A DNA stretch of 23,711 nucleotides, taken from NCBI GenBank assembly GCA_015680685.1, contig MNCI01002797.1, positions 1 to 23,711 of the forward strand, written 5' to 3'. Origin of the DNA: Gnetum montanum (lineage: Eukaryota > Streptophyta > Gnetopsida > Gnetales > Gnetaceae). The position numbers and the translations under genes were made by a program. Below, one piece after another: positions 10,126 to 19,432 of the stretch. The notes beneath the pieces were generated by a model. That model ran no database searches, was not told the DNA's origin, and worked only from the letters and a program-made list of their open reading frames with translations. Each line of letters starts with the position of its first letter. Position 1 is the first letter of the stretch.

Positions 10126-11075
10126 TCGTTTGGACCAATCTAGTGCTCATAGGATTGGTGTTTCTATGAGTTTCGCCTTTAATTTTTTAAATGCATGTTC
10201 ACATTTCTTGGTCCAAATGAAAGGTGCATCTTTTTTTGTAAGCTCTACTACTAGCTTTGTAATCTTAGAAAAATTCTCAATAAATTACTGGTAGTAACTG
10301 GTGTGTCCAAGGAATGATCAAACATCTTTAACGGTCTTTGGTTTGCATGTTATTCCTTGGATGACCCTTATCTTTCCTGGGTCTACCTCAATCCCATTTT
10401 GTAAAATTTAGTGCCCTAGCACAATGCCTTTTTGGACCATTAGATGGTTCTTTTGCTAGTTGAGTCATAGATTTGTCTCTACACATCTTTTTAACACTTG
10501 TTCAAGTCAATCCAAGGCTTGCTCAAAAGTAGCTCCATAGGTAGAAAAGTCATCCATGAAGACTTCAACACCACTACCAATTTACTGTTGAAAGATACTA
10601 AGGACCAAGAGTTGAAATGTTGCAGGGGCATTGCATAGGCCAAATGGCATCTTACAATATGCAAACATTCCCCAGGGACTCATGAATGTTGTCTTGGCCT
10701 GATCTTCTGGTGAAATTTGGATTTGGTTATAACCACTATAACTATCCAAGAAACTATAATAACAATGCCTAGATATGATGTCTAATACTTGATCCACAAA
10801 TGGCAAAGGAAAGTGATCCTTAAACGTTGCCATATTTAATGGCCTAAAGTTGATGCAGATCCACCATTTACCACCCTTCTTTGGTACAATTACAAGTGGG
10901 CTAACCCACTCACTATCCGCAATTGGATAGATAAACCCTACCTTAAGGAGTTTCTCTATCTCCTCCTTAATGCTTTGCTTCAATTTGGGGTTTATCTAAC
11001 TCTATGAATACCTTCTAGGTTTCATGGCCAGGTCGATGTAGATGCGATGTTGGCATATCCTTGGATCAATTCCTA
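10126..11075 (-). pseudogene. Reverse transcriptase of inner element, decayed
   Basis: Ty3/gypsy RT. In order: IGIDPRICQHRIYIDLAMK before the domain, EEIEKLLKVGFIYPI, SEWVSPLVIVPKKGG, CINFRPLN, FLDSYSGYNQIQI, MPFGLCNAPATFQ and the catalytic box VFMDDFSTYG at about 10530-10555. Positions 10582-10983 are open. A stop just before the catalytic box (QQ-stop-IGSG) and others downstream inactivate it. GYSGYNQI-type wording in place of the YSGYHQI of chromoviruses favours Athila/Tat. On its 5' side it is fused to the gag N-terminus by a deletion, with gag in a different frame. Confidence 0.9.
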
Positions 11076-11452
11076 TTATCTTCATCAGAACCTTCCAAGG
11101 GGTTAGTGTAATGTTTCTCCTTTGTAGCTTCATGGAGTTTCTCTTGACGTTGATCTCGTTTACGTTGTGTTTCAATGGGACAATAGTTTCAAGTATCATT
11201 TCCATCCACAATGTATTCTTCATGAAGATCTGCTATGTCCAACTTCTTAAGGGTTTTGAATAGCATCCCAAGCACAGATTTATTAGGAGACAAGACAACA
11301 TTGCCCTCCATATCATGCCATTGCATCTATTCATCCTGATGTAGGATGAAGGTGAAATTCAGCACAAACTCATCTGGATAAGTGTATACCACCTTGCATT
11401 CTTGTGGGACTAGTGGTTTGGTATCCTTGGGCTTGCAAGAAGAAGAAGACAT
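11076..11452 (-). pseudogene. Truncated gag N-terminus of inner element
   Basis: The start codon at 11450-11452 opens MSSSSCKPKDTKPLVPQECK, followed by FKTLKKLDIADLHEEYIVDG and EKLHEATKEKHYTNPL. The same protein start is found in the outer element at 16113-16474. After HYTNPL the sequence passes within about ten codons into the region just before RT. The rest of gag and all protease, roughly 3 kb in the outer copy, is deleted. Two nonsense codons (after HQDE and after GNDT) sit at the same places in the outer copy. Confidence 0.7.
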
Positions 11453-11582
11453 TTTGCAAAATAAAATTATCAGTGTGCCTTTATAACTCTATGTCTAGTG
11501 GGAATGATATTGACCTTCAAGTTCTTACAATGATATAATGGTATTCACTTAAATCTAAATAGCGTATGTTCCACAAACAAAG

Positions 11583-11600
11583 TCCCTAACAATGGCATTA
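11583..11600 (-). other. Primer-binding site of inner element (tRNA-Asp-like)
   Basis: One base inside the 5' LTR edge, the minus strand reads taatgccattgttaggga. It matches the tRNA-Asp primer-site sequence tggcgccgttgccgggga at 11 of 18 positions, and all seven differences are C-to-T or G-to-A. Its position next to the LTR is right for initiating minus-strand DNA synthesis. The tRNA assignment relies on my recall of the plant tRNA-Asp 3' end. Confidence 0.7.
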
Positions 11601-11601
11601 A

Positions 11602-12525
11602 TGATGAGTGACAAGGTATCCCTACACCCAACCATATGAATCACGAAGTGTTCACACGTAATTCGGTCAAATTTCATAGACTTCATCGTTTCTAGTGCCC
11701 TAGCCCTTTAGAAAGTAAATCTAGCCTTAAGGTCAATCGTTGTCCTCCCAATTACACTTGTGAGATTCGTTGGTATGATTAAGTGTAAGTGAGGCATTCA
11801 ATTTTTATTATTTTTATGTTTTATAGTTGGGTGCTTAAATTGTAGATAAAAATGGATTTGATTAACTAATCTAAATTAACTAATTAACTAATCCTAACAT
11901 AAGTATATGTTCCTACTTTCCGTACACATCTTGAATCCACGTATCTATTGCTAGGTAACCAAGTGGTATGCTACTAGTTGTACTAAGCAATAACACTATT
12001 TGGATTACCAAGCGAATATGTTTTATGCTTGAAGTGGTCATACTTATGTATTTAATCTATCTAGCTTAATTACTTCATTCACTCAATTTCTAGAAATAAT
12101 TGAAAACATTTAACAAATAACTAAAAACATTGAATGCATAAATGAAATAGCTAATCTATCCAAAGTGCTGCAAGGTTTATTAGAAAGCTCATCTTTATTG
12201 CTACACACAGTATTATGCTCAGGTACAACAATGCTCAAATAAAAATATGTACACTCAATGACTCCTACTATAGGCATTTAGGGAAAAATTTATAACTTTT
12301 GAATGGAAAAAATGTAAGAGCTCCACTGCAATTACAATCTACTATGTCATAAATATGGCTACAAGTGTGTATTCATAGCCAAAAATCAAGAAAATTGACA
12401 TCACGTCGACGAGGCCTCATCAATGCATGGTAAGATGCATCAACTAGGCCTCGTTGACGAGGCACAGTCAATGAGGCTATGTCAACGAGGCCTCATCAAT
12501 GCAACCAACTTAAGTTGACTCATTC
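11602..12525 (-). repeat. 5' LTR of inner element
   Basis: 924 bp. Begins tgatgagtgac in plus orientation and ends gactcattc, against ctcatca in the sister LTRs, so the last two bases are mutated. It aligns throughout with the LTR at 16635-17552 and with the intact ends of 2325-3125. It has an AATAAA on the minus strand (12194-12199), a mutated TATA box (12369-12379) and U3 repeats of gaggcctcatcaatgc type at 12402-12505. It joins directly to RT sequence of the outer element through the gtgga duplication. Confidence 0.9.
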
Positions 12526-12530
12526 GTGGA
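12526..12530. repeat. Target-site duplication, right copy (gtgga)
   Basis: Directly follows the inner 5' LTR and precedes aaagtcatc of the outer RT gene. It pairs with atgga at 2320-2324. Removing the inner element and one copy gives an RT sequence matching the uninterrupted copy near 10541. Confidence 0.8.
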
Positions 12531-13080
12531 AAAGTCATCTAAGAAGACTTCAACACCACTATCAATCTACTATTGAAAGATACTAAGAACCAAGCGTTGA
12601 AAGGTTGCAGGGGCATTACATATACCAAATGGCATCTTACAATATACAAAAGTCCCCCAAGGACTCGTGAATGTTGTCTTGGCCTGATCTTCAAGTGCAA
12701 TTTGTATTTGGTTATAGCCACTATAACCGTCCAAAAAGCTATAATAACAATGCCCATATATGGTGTCTAACACTTGATTTACAAATGATAAAGAAAAGTG
12801 ATCTTTAAATGTTTCCATATTCAATAGCCTGAAGTCAATGCAGACCCATGATTTTCCACCCTTCTTTAGTACAATTGTGAGTGGGCTAACCCACTCACTA
12901 TTCACAATGGCATAGACGAACCTCACCTTGAGGTGTTTCTCAATTTCCTCTTTGATGATTTGCTTCAATTTGGAGTTTAGTCACCTTTGCGACTACCTTC
13001 TAAGGTTCATGGCTAGGTTAGTGTAGATGTGATGCTAACATATCCTTGGATCGATTCTTGTTAGCTCTAGATATGACCAA
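12531..13080 (-). pseudogene. 5' part of outer element RT, cut by the inner insertion
   Basis: Reads EEIEKHLKVRFVYAI, SEWVSPLTIVLKKGG, CIDFRLLN, FLDGYSGYNQIQI and MPFGICNAPATFQR; 12570-12968 is open. Upstream is FAWSYLELTRIDPRIC at about 13045-13090, the usual protease-RT linker. The catalytic box is VFLDD here instead of VFMDD (12535-12550). The gene ends four codons later at the insertion point and resumes at 2319. A stop precedes the catalytic box, as in the inner copy. Confidence 0.9.
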
Positions 13081-13640
13081 GCAAAAGTTGTTGACCATTT
13101 ATTCATCACCTTCAAAAACTTTTCATTTTTTTCAAGATCAAGTTTGGCATTAATTATGACCATTTTACCATTCTTTAGAAATGCATATTACATATGGGCT
13201 TGTAAAGGTTTTAGCTCTAAGGGCTCTTTCTTGAAGTGATCAGGGATTTCCAACTCTCCCCAACAAGTATCATCATCTTCATCAAAGAGTTGGAAATGAA
13301 CTTGTTCAATTTTGTCTATGCTTTAAACATATGCACATGTTAGGCTCTCAGTTGGCTCTATGCATATTATGCTACTATTTGAACCAGCCATCAGCCATTG
13401 GGTGCCCTCTTACTTTGTGGCTACTGTGTACAAACACTTTTGAACATTAATTTCTTGTGCACACTAATTGCATGCCTTAATGTAGGTACTCTTTATTAAC
13501 CAAATATTTTGCATGCAATTACACCCATTATCATTGTACACGATGCATGGAATAAATTTCTTCTCAATTTTACCTAACTCGTTTTCCCTGGGTATTTCTA
13601 AAGATAGGTTCCTTATGTCCATTCTTGTATCGATTGTGCT
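13081..13640 (-). pseudogene. Protease-RT linker region of outer element
   Basis: Coding remnant between protease and RT, readable in fragments: KNGKMVIINAKLDLEKNEKF, FQLFDEDDDTCWGELEIP and GKIEKKFIPCIVYNDNG. It is acidic and without catalytic motifs that I know. Stops and likely frame changes interrupt it. It continues the gag-pol frame and is absent from the inner element. Confidence 0.55.
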
Positions 13641-13920
13641 TAACTAGGCTCTTCCCATGATGGTGGGAAAATCATTTTTGCAGTTGTCAACCTTAATTAC
13701 TAGAAAATCAGCAGGATTGAACCACCCACAAACTATGGTCACAATGCCCTCAACTAAGCCCAAAGGGATAGTAATTGACTAATCTTCTAATTCTAGATGA
13801 ATGTTACTCTTCTTGAGAGGTGGTAGGTTCCAGACCTTGTACATGTCATGGGAGATGAGATTAACTCTAGAACTAAAGTCAAGAAGAGCTTTGCCTGGAA
13901 CTTATCCAACAATCTGAAGA
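13641..13920 (-). pseudogene. Aspartic protease of outer element, active site altered
   Basis: Retropepsin-like domain that would cleave the gag-pol polyprotein. From the minus strand: GKALLDFSSRVNLISHDMYK, then WNLPPLKKSNIHLELED and IPLGLVEGIVTIVCGWFNPA. The aspartate is present, but the usual D-T/S-G-A reads DFSS, so it would not work. A stop follows LELED. Spacing from the active site to the ILG-like PLGLVEG region fits the family. Confidence 0.7.
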
Positions 13921-14680
13921 TAAATGAGTGAACTTCCTAGATCAAATCTTTTTGTAGGAATATTTCCAGCCTTTATTCAGTCAGAACCAACATGGGTTTG
14001 CATTATAATGCGAATCCTACGCGACACTTGGTTTGAAGGGCACTCGAAGGTGTTTGATGCAAAGGATGAGGATGTTGGAGATGTGGGACGATCAACCAGA
14101 GTAGGTTGTGAGGGCTAGAGAGGACTACTAGGTTAGAAGAAAGGTCTTTTTCATGATCGATTATCCGAACCACTCAGCTGAAAAACCAGTTGTAAGTGTA
14201 GAGCCCTCATAGCATTTCATTGCTACAGTTGTTGAGGAATCTCACCTTGCATGGATGGAGCAAGAGGTAATTGGGTTAAAGGTGGAGATGTATGTGCAAA
14301 GGGATGTGGAGGATGGTATGGATATGGATATGGGTTTTTCCCTCGAGTAGATGGTGAAGGTGTTTAGTGGTACTCTAGAGCATAATAGTGATGTTGGAAT
14401 GATGCATGACTTGTAGAAATTCTAGGGGAGATGGGCTGTTGAACATAGTACTCGTCTGGATCTGGTTGCCTATAAGGGTACTATTGCCTTGGTGGTGGCA
14501 TTCTCCATGATTGTGGTTGGTACCACTATTGGTATTATTCATAAGGTTGAGGAGGAGTTCCACTTGGGTAGTAAGCCTGTTGTTGTTGGTGGAATTGTCT
14601 TGGACAACCTTGAGGATAAGGCAATCATCTTGGAACTTGCCTACGTGCTAGGCGAGGATTCAATGCATACACTCTAGACT
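13921..14680 (-). pseudogene. Pro/Gln/Tyr-rich C-terminal gag region of outer element
   Basis: Low-complexity coding remnant rich in Pro, Gln, Tyr, His and Ser (for example PQPYEQYQ, GKNPYPYPYHPPHPFAHTSP) between the zinc-knuckle-like motif and protease. Several stops at expected Gln codons interrupt it. Plus-strand open stretches over this region are shadows of this composition. Confidence 0.5.
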
Positions 14681-16474
14681 CTTGTAAGTGTGACACTATA
14701 GGGAAACATCCCTTTGGATGTTCATATTGGCAACTGTCACATTTAGTTTCATCATTAGAGTCAAACTCCACAACTTCCTCTACTGCAACAACTTTGTCCT
14801 TACCTCTTTGGTAGGCACGTTCAGCTTCTTTTCACCTCTTGAGATTACAATCACTATTTTTCCTTTTGGATTCTTCAACAATCTTCAAAGTAGTTTGAAA
14901 TTTTTCATCCAAATATTTTCATAATTTTTCAACCTTGGCCGAAATGTCAGAATAGATTTTTGGATGGGCAAGGTCTTTTTGTTCACCACCTCATCAAGTG
15001 GTGATTCCTTCTTGTCACAAAATCGAACCTCCTGTTTTCTGATGGAAGGATCCTTCTTATGCTCTTTAGCACTTTCCCTTTTTCATAGCTCACCTTCTTC
15101 TTGTTCTACTTTCTCAATTGGCCTTTAGATATTATGAGCTCTTATTTCAAACAGCCTTCCTTGGGCATACACCCCAAGGGTTCTTCTAGTTTTTACTCTA
15201 AGCCCATCTATGATGTTGCGAAGTTGTTTCCTCTGAAAATAACCATGGTCAGGGCATCAATGTAGGAGTGAATAGTATCAACCCATGGCGGTATCCAAGG
15301 GTTCATGTGCTTCTTGTTTTCAGCCTTGGATTTGCCTTCTCAGATTAGACACTTTGGAATATGTTTGATATTTTTCATTGAATAGTTCTAACATGGTACT
15401 CCATCTGTGGATAGATTTCAGCTCTAAGGACCAATACTAGCTTTCAGCTTCCTTAATGAGTGTCCTAGGAAAAATATTGAGTTTCTGCCATTCATTCTCT
15501 ATGTTCTGTAAGGCACAGGCATCTTGAAAAGCTTGTAAATGTGTTTGCAAATTAGAGTTGTATCCTCCTTTAAATCTTGAGATATTGTTCATGTCTAGGC
15601 ACTTGATTTGACTATCCTTCATATGCCTGGTTGAGATTTTCACTGCCTCCGCAATATTAAACATACTTCAAGTCACCAATAGAGGTTCATCATCATCACT
15701 GCATCTATGACTCCGATGATGGTTTTGGCCACCCCTTTAGTTTTAGTGGCCTTCATGGTCATTATTATTTCGCTGATCACCTTCATCATGGTTGTTTCGA
15801 CGATGACTTCCATGCAAACCATCAGATGAAGAGGAATGTTCGGAATCGGATGAAGAGGAAGGTGGACTGCCACTTCCACCATGGTGTCTACCATCACTCT
15901 TACGTTTATTACAATCACCATCCTTAGATCTCTTACTATTGTGATGCTTGCCCAAGTCCCTACCTTAGCTACCACTTTTTCTTGAATCCAATTTATGAAT
16001 AGTGGATCGTAGGATCAAGTTCACATCCTTACCATTTGTAACAAGGGGTGGAGAATCTTCATGTTGAGAACCTTCAGTAGGATGATACTCAATTTCATCT
16101 TGATTTAGTAGGAACAAGGGATTGGTGTAATGTTTCCCCTTTGTAGCTTCATGGAGTTTCTCCTAACGTTGATCTTGTTTGCATTGTGTTTCAGTGGGAC
16201 AATAGTTTCAAGTGTCATTTTCATTCACAACGTATTCTTTATGAAGATCTGCTATGCATAATTTCTTAAGGGTTTTGAATAGCATTTCGGACACAAATCA
16301 ATCAGGGGGCAAGACAACATTGCCCTCCATATCATGCCATCACAACTATTCATCCTGCTATAAGACGAAGATGAAATTTGGCACAAACTCATCTAGATGA
16401 GTATATACAACTTTGCATTCTTGTGGGATTGATGGTTTGGTATCTTTGTGCTTACGAGGAGAAGAAGAAGAAAT
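14681..16474 (-). pseudogene. gag of outer element, decayed
   Basis: Structural protein of the virus-like particle. The start codon used by the inner copy is att here (16472-16474), so initiation is lost. The N-terminus (HKDTKPSIPQECKVVYTHLD) matches the inner copy. Next come a Ser/His/Gly-rich basic segment at 15740-15960 (KRSKDGDCNKRKSDGRHHGG) and the gag core at 15150-15640: HLQAFQDACALQNIENEWQK, NIFPRTLIKEAES, a CPDHGYFQRKQLRNIIDGL stretch near 15210-15270. A zinc-knuckle-like CDSCQYEHPKGC lies near 14720-14750 with spacing C-x2-C-x3-H-x3-C, shorter than the standard C-x2-C-x4-H-x4-C. Stops are frequent and at least one frame change is likely. Confidence 0.75.
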
Positions 16475-16615
16475 TTTGCAAAACAAAACAAAATAAAATT
16501 ATCAATGTGCTTTTATAAGTCTATGTATAGTGGAAATGATATTGACCTTGAGGCTCATACAATGATATTAATGGTATTCACTTAGACCTAAATAGTGCAC
16601 ATTCCAAAAACAAAG

Positions 16616-16633
16616 TCCCTAGCAACGGTACAA
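16616..16633 (-). other. Primer-binding site of outer element (tRNA-Asp-like)
   Basis: The minus strand reads ttgtaccgttgctaggga one base inside the LTR edge. It matches tggcgccgttgccgggga at 13 of 18 positions; four of the five differences are C-to-T or G-to-A. Less decayed than the inner copy's site. Confidence 0.75.
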
Positions 16634-16634
16634 A

Positions 16635-17552
16635 TGATGAGCGACAAGGTACCCCTACGCCCAACCATACGAATCACAAAGCGTTCACGAGCAATCCAAT
16701 TGAATTTCGTAGACTTTATCGTTTCCAATGCACTAGTTTTTTAAGAAGTGAATCTAGCCTTAAGGTCAATCATTGTCTCCCAATTACACTCGTGACATTT
16801 GTTGGTATAGTTAAGTGTAACTAAGGCATCCGATTTTTATCATTTTGTGTTTTATAGTTTGGTGCTCAAAATGTAGATAAAAGGAATTTGATTAATTAAT
16901 CTAAATCAACTAATTAACTTAGCATTTAAGTAATCCTAACATAAGCATTCGATCCCACTTTTCGTACACATCCTAAACCCACGTATCCATTCTTGGGTAA
17001 CCAAGCACTATGCTATTGGGTGTACCAAGCAATAACACTGCTAAGATTACCAAGCAAATATGTGTTACGCGCGAAGCAGTCGTACTTATATGTGTAATCT
17101 ATCTGGCTTAATTGCTTTGTTAATATAATAACTGGAAAATATTTAATAATTAATAAAAAACATTTAATAAATAATTGAGAACATTAAATGCATAAATAAA
17201 ATAGCTAATCTATTCAAAGTGCTACAAGGTTTATTAGAAAGCTCATCTTTATTGCTGCACACACTATCATGCTCAGGTATAACAATGGTCAAATAAAGAT
17301 TCGTACACTCAATGACTCCTGCTACGGACACTTAAGGAAAAAATTATAACTTTCAAATGGAAAAAATGCAAAAGCTCTACTGCAACTACTATCTCTACTT
17401 GCCATAAATGCGATTGTAAGCGTGTATTTATAACCAAAAATCAAGAAAACCAACACCGCATCAATGGGGCCTTGTGAACGCATGATACGATACGTCGACG
17501 AAGCCGCATCAATGAGGCCTCGTCAACGCAACTAATTGGAAGCGACTCATCA
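16635..17552 (-). repeat. 5' LTR of outer element
   Basis: 918 bp with intact inverted termini TGATGAGCG...CGACTCATCA. It has a minus-strand TATA box gttataaatac at 17424-17434 and AATAAA at 17248-17253. The U3 repeat block at 17457-17530 carries tcaatggggcc, tcgacgaagcc and tcaatgaggcc motifs. It is a close relative of the LTR at 11602-12525. It borders non-element DNA at 17553. Confidence 0.9.
17424..17434 (-). promoter_or_regulatory. LTR TATA box (outer 5' LTR)
   Basis: gttataaatac on the minus strand, same position as in the other two LTRs. With U3 only about 120 bases long, the start of transcription would fall near 17400 and run leftwards through gag and pol. Confidence 0.6.
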
Positions 17553-18021
17553 TGGGTATAACATTTATTGCATTATCTAGAGTCAAGACCATTGACTCTT
17601 TGATGATTCATCCTCCTTTCTTTGTGCAAAGATACAAAAAGATTTCAGATGCTAAACATCTCCATAGCAGAATTGCATAGGAAAATTGTTTTGCTCAATT
17701 GGAAGGTTAGGCATATTGAGTTCACACTTATCACTATATTTTGCCTTTGCCCCAATTCTATTGTACACATTTGCAATGTTTGTTGCAGTAATTGTGTAAT
17801 GTATTCCTTCGTCAACATATACGAAATATAAAAGATTTTATTTCTACCAATTTATGTTTACCAATATATATTATTTAGTATGTAAATAGTGATATTATTG
17901 AAATAGTTCAAATAATATTGTAGCAACTTGAACATTTATAACAACGCTAATTGATAATGATAAAACTTAGAAACTTAAATAAATAATTAAATTCTACTCA
18001 TAGCCCACAAAACCCGCTCTA
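17553..18021. other. Flanking DNA right of the outer element, no recognised gene
   Basis: AT-rich unique-looking sequence. A 69-codon plus-strand open stretch at 17622-17831 has no recognisable features and I do not call it a gene. The first five bases, tgggt, would be the target duplication of the outer element if the same five bases occur beyond its 3' LTR. Confidence 0.5.
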
Positions 18022-18330
18022 CTAGCTTAGATATATGTATGTATGTATTGATTGGCCAAGATTTTAAAAAAGATGATGTTAACCAAGCCTAACTACTAGA
18101 CTGAAAATGAAATCACTCATCCATCCTTTGTTTTTCTATCCCTTTCCCAATTTAGTTTTAGTTAAAACAAACTTGATCGAGAGGGTAAAGCTAAATTGGG
18201 AAAGGGGTGGAGAAGCAAAGGATGGATGAGTGATTCTAGATATTTTGTTTCCTCATCTAGCAGGCTTGGTTAACATATCTTCTTTAAAATCATCTCAACC
18301 AATTGATATATATATATACATCTAAGCTAG
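18022..18330. mobile_element. 309-bp hairpin element (MITE-like) with TA at both edges
   Basis: An imperfect inverted repeat spans the whole interval. The outer 11 bases ctagcttagat pair exactly with atctaagctag. Further in, gttaaccaagcct pairs with aggcttggttaac, and a core of about 45 bases (aatcactcatccatccttt... to ...aaaggatggatgagtgatt) pairs almost fully around a loop at about 18160-18190. If the element is gcttagat...atctaagc it is flanked by TA on each side, as expected for a Tc1/mariner-type miniature element, though the palindromic context makes the TA call ambiguous. It has no coding capacity. A transcript would fold into a long hairpin and could be a small-RNA source. Confidence 0.7.
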
Positions 18331-18340
18331 CATTTAGTGG

Positions 18341-18418
18341 GTGCACCTTTTTCTGAGGATTGTGGATGAGTGATTGATTCACCTCAAGGATCGTAACCTC
18401 GAGAAAAAGGTGAGTGCA
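18341..18418. repeat. Small hairpin ending in a splice-donor-like site
   Basis: gtgcacctttttctgagg (18341-18358) pairs with cctcgagaaaaaggtgagtgca (18397-18418) with two small bulges. The right arm contains aaag|gtgagt, a near-perfect plant 5' splice site, followed by a T-rich stretch as in introns. The loop holds ggatgagtgatt (18364-18375), also found in the neighbouring hairpin element at 18224-18235. It could be an untranslated first exon of the gene to the right, or part of the adjacent repeat. Confidence 0.45.
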
Positions 18419-19386
18419 AATCAGTTTGCATTTTTTTGATTCTTCCAGGTTTTGCCAAGGATTTGAATTAAGTCCTGAATGTTTTTTTTCTTTTTCTTTT
18501 TTTTGTTTATGTTTTTCTGTTTTTCCCTCTCCCTGTTAGAGCCGTATTTTAGGTGCAATTGCATTCTTACGATGTCTAGGCGTCCCAAGGGAAAATGCAA
18601 ATGCGTTCTTCGGCTTGTTTAAGGTTTTGGCATTTTACGAAGGGTTTTTTCAATCGCCGTTGTATTTTCATGTTTCTTTTAAAGTGTAATTTCTTTATTT
18701 TTAGTTGCTTGGAGCTTTGCAAAAATTTGGATTAAGTCGCACAATGATCTTAGGTTGCAACTAAGTTTATTGTGGCACCTGGCAAGCAAAAAATGTGTTA
18801 TTTTCGTTATTTGAAGTTCCGGGTTAAGTTGACTAGATGATGTTGGGTTATAAGTTTATTTAATGTGCTTAGCAAGGGGAAACAATTTCTTTTGTTATCT
18901 GAAGTTTCCATGGGATTAGGATTAGGGTGCATATATAACGTAGGTTGTAACTTTATTTGTTGCCCCAAACAAGCATGCGTTTCTTTTGGTTATTTGAAGT
19001 TTTGATGGATTCGAACAAAGTTGCATGGATATTTATTATGCAGTAGCCGTGGATCTTTATTATGCAGCAGTCTTTGCTTCGTACTTTATGAATTTTAGAG
19101 TGCGATAAATTTTGAACCGTTCGTTTTTGTTATTCAGCAGAGATTTTCATTTAAAACCAACATTTGCCTGTTATTTGTTGGCAACTTCGCATGTACTATG
19201 TATATTCTGTCAGCGAGTATTTATAACTTCCTATATCGTATTGTGCCAGCAATTTTGACAAGAGCTATTCCTGTTTGCCCTTTACTTACAAAGAATTCAC
19301 TATTACAGCTGTGAAAAATTCGTTGATCATTACTGGTAAACAATGTGTATACATCCTGCTTAAAATCTGATGGGACTGTTGATAAA
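18419..19386. other. Intergenic or intronic sequence, no recognised gene
   Basis: T-rich on the plus strand, notably 18477-18530, as plant introns often are. No reading frame of note and no RNase III signature, so upstream Dicer-like exons are not found here. Confidence 0.5.
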
Positions 19387-19432
19387 GCAGGGTTTAGGGG
19401 TTAGGCCGAGGCAAATAGAGTTCAAACCCTGC
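19387..19432 (+). other. Possible tRNA-derived SINE remnant
   Basis: Contains gttcaaacc at 19420-19428, which fits the RNA polymerase III B box (GWTCRANNC), and ttaggccgagg at 19401-19411 as a weak A-box-like site. gcagggttt at 19387-19395 pairs exactly with aaaccctgc at 19424-19432. No poly(A) or T-run tail or target duplication is visible, so this is a weak call. Confidence 0.25.

Larger units (their letters stand above)
2325..12525 (-). mobile_element. Inner Ty3/gypsy (Athila/Tat-like) element nested in RT of outer copy
   Basis: Complete but decayed minus-strand element bounded by LTRs and a 5-bp target duplication. In transcription order it holds the 5' LTR (11602-12525), primer site (11583-11600), gag N-terminus (about 11080-11452), RT, RNase H and integrase (8311-11075), a non-coding spacer (6217-8310), an accessory reading frame (3444-6216), a purine tract (3126-3133) and the 3' LTR (2325-3125). 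Most of gag and all of protease are missing, so it needed proteins from another copy. The two LTRs differ at roughly 15-20 percent of positions by eye, so the insertion is old. The 3' LTR is damaged by an assembly problem, so the true element is several hundred bases longer than a corrected count of the window would give. Confidence 0.85.
21..17552 (-). mobile_element. Outer Ty3/gypsy LTR retrotransposon, 3' end off window, interrupted
   Basis: Minus-strand element in two blocks, 12526-17552 (5' LTR, primer site, gag, protease, first part of RT) and 21-2324 (rest of RT, RNase H, integrase). The inner element splits them. The left block ends inside RT exactly where the right block begins, judged against the uninterrupted RT of the inner copy near 10540, so both blocks belong to one insertion. 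RT wording (GYSGYNQI, FGICNAPATFQR), a tRNA-Asp-like primer site and gag-PR-RT-RH-INT order suggest the Athila/Tat group of Ty3/gypsy; the lineage is inference. Stops and frame breaks occur throughout. The 3' LTR is outside the window, so no target duplication can be checked; the 5 bases next to the 5' LTR are tgggt. Confidence 0.85.

Noticed and set aside
15673-15975. Minus-strand Met/Val/Ile-rich 100-codon frame
   Set aside because: Out of frame with gag; the neighbouring frame with basic Ser/His-rich content continues the gag reading and is preferred.
18022-18330. Known miRNA precursor
   Set aside because: I compared the paired core with conserved plant and conifer miRNAs that I remember and found no convincing match, so only a generic hairpin is reported.
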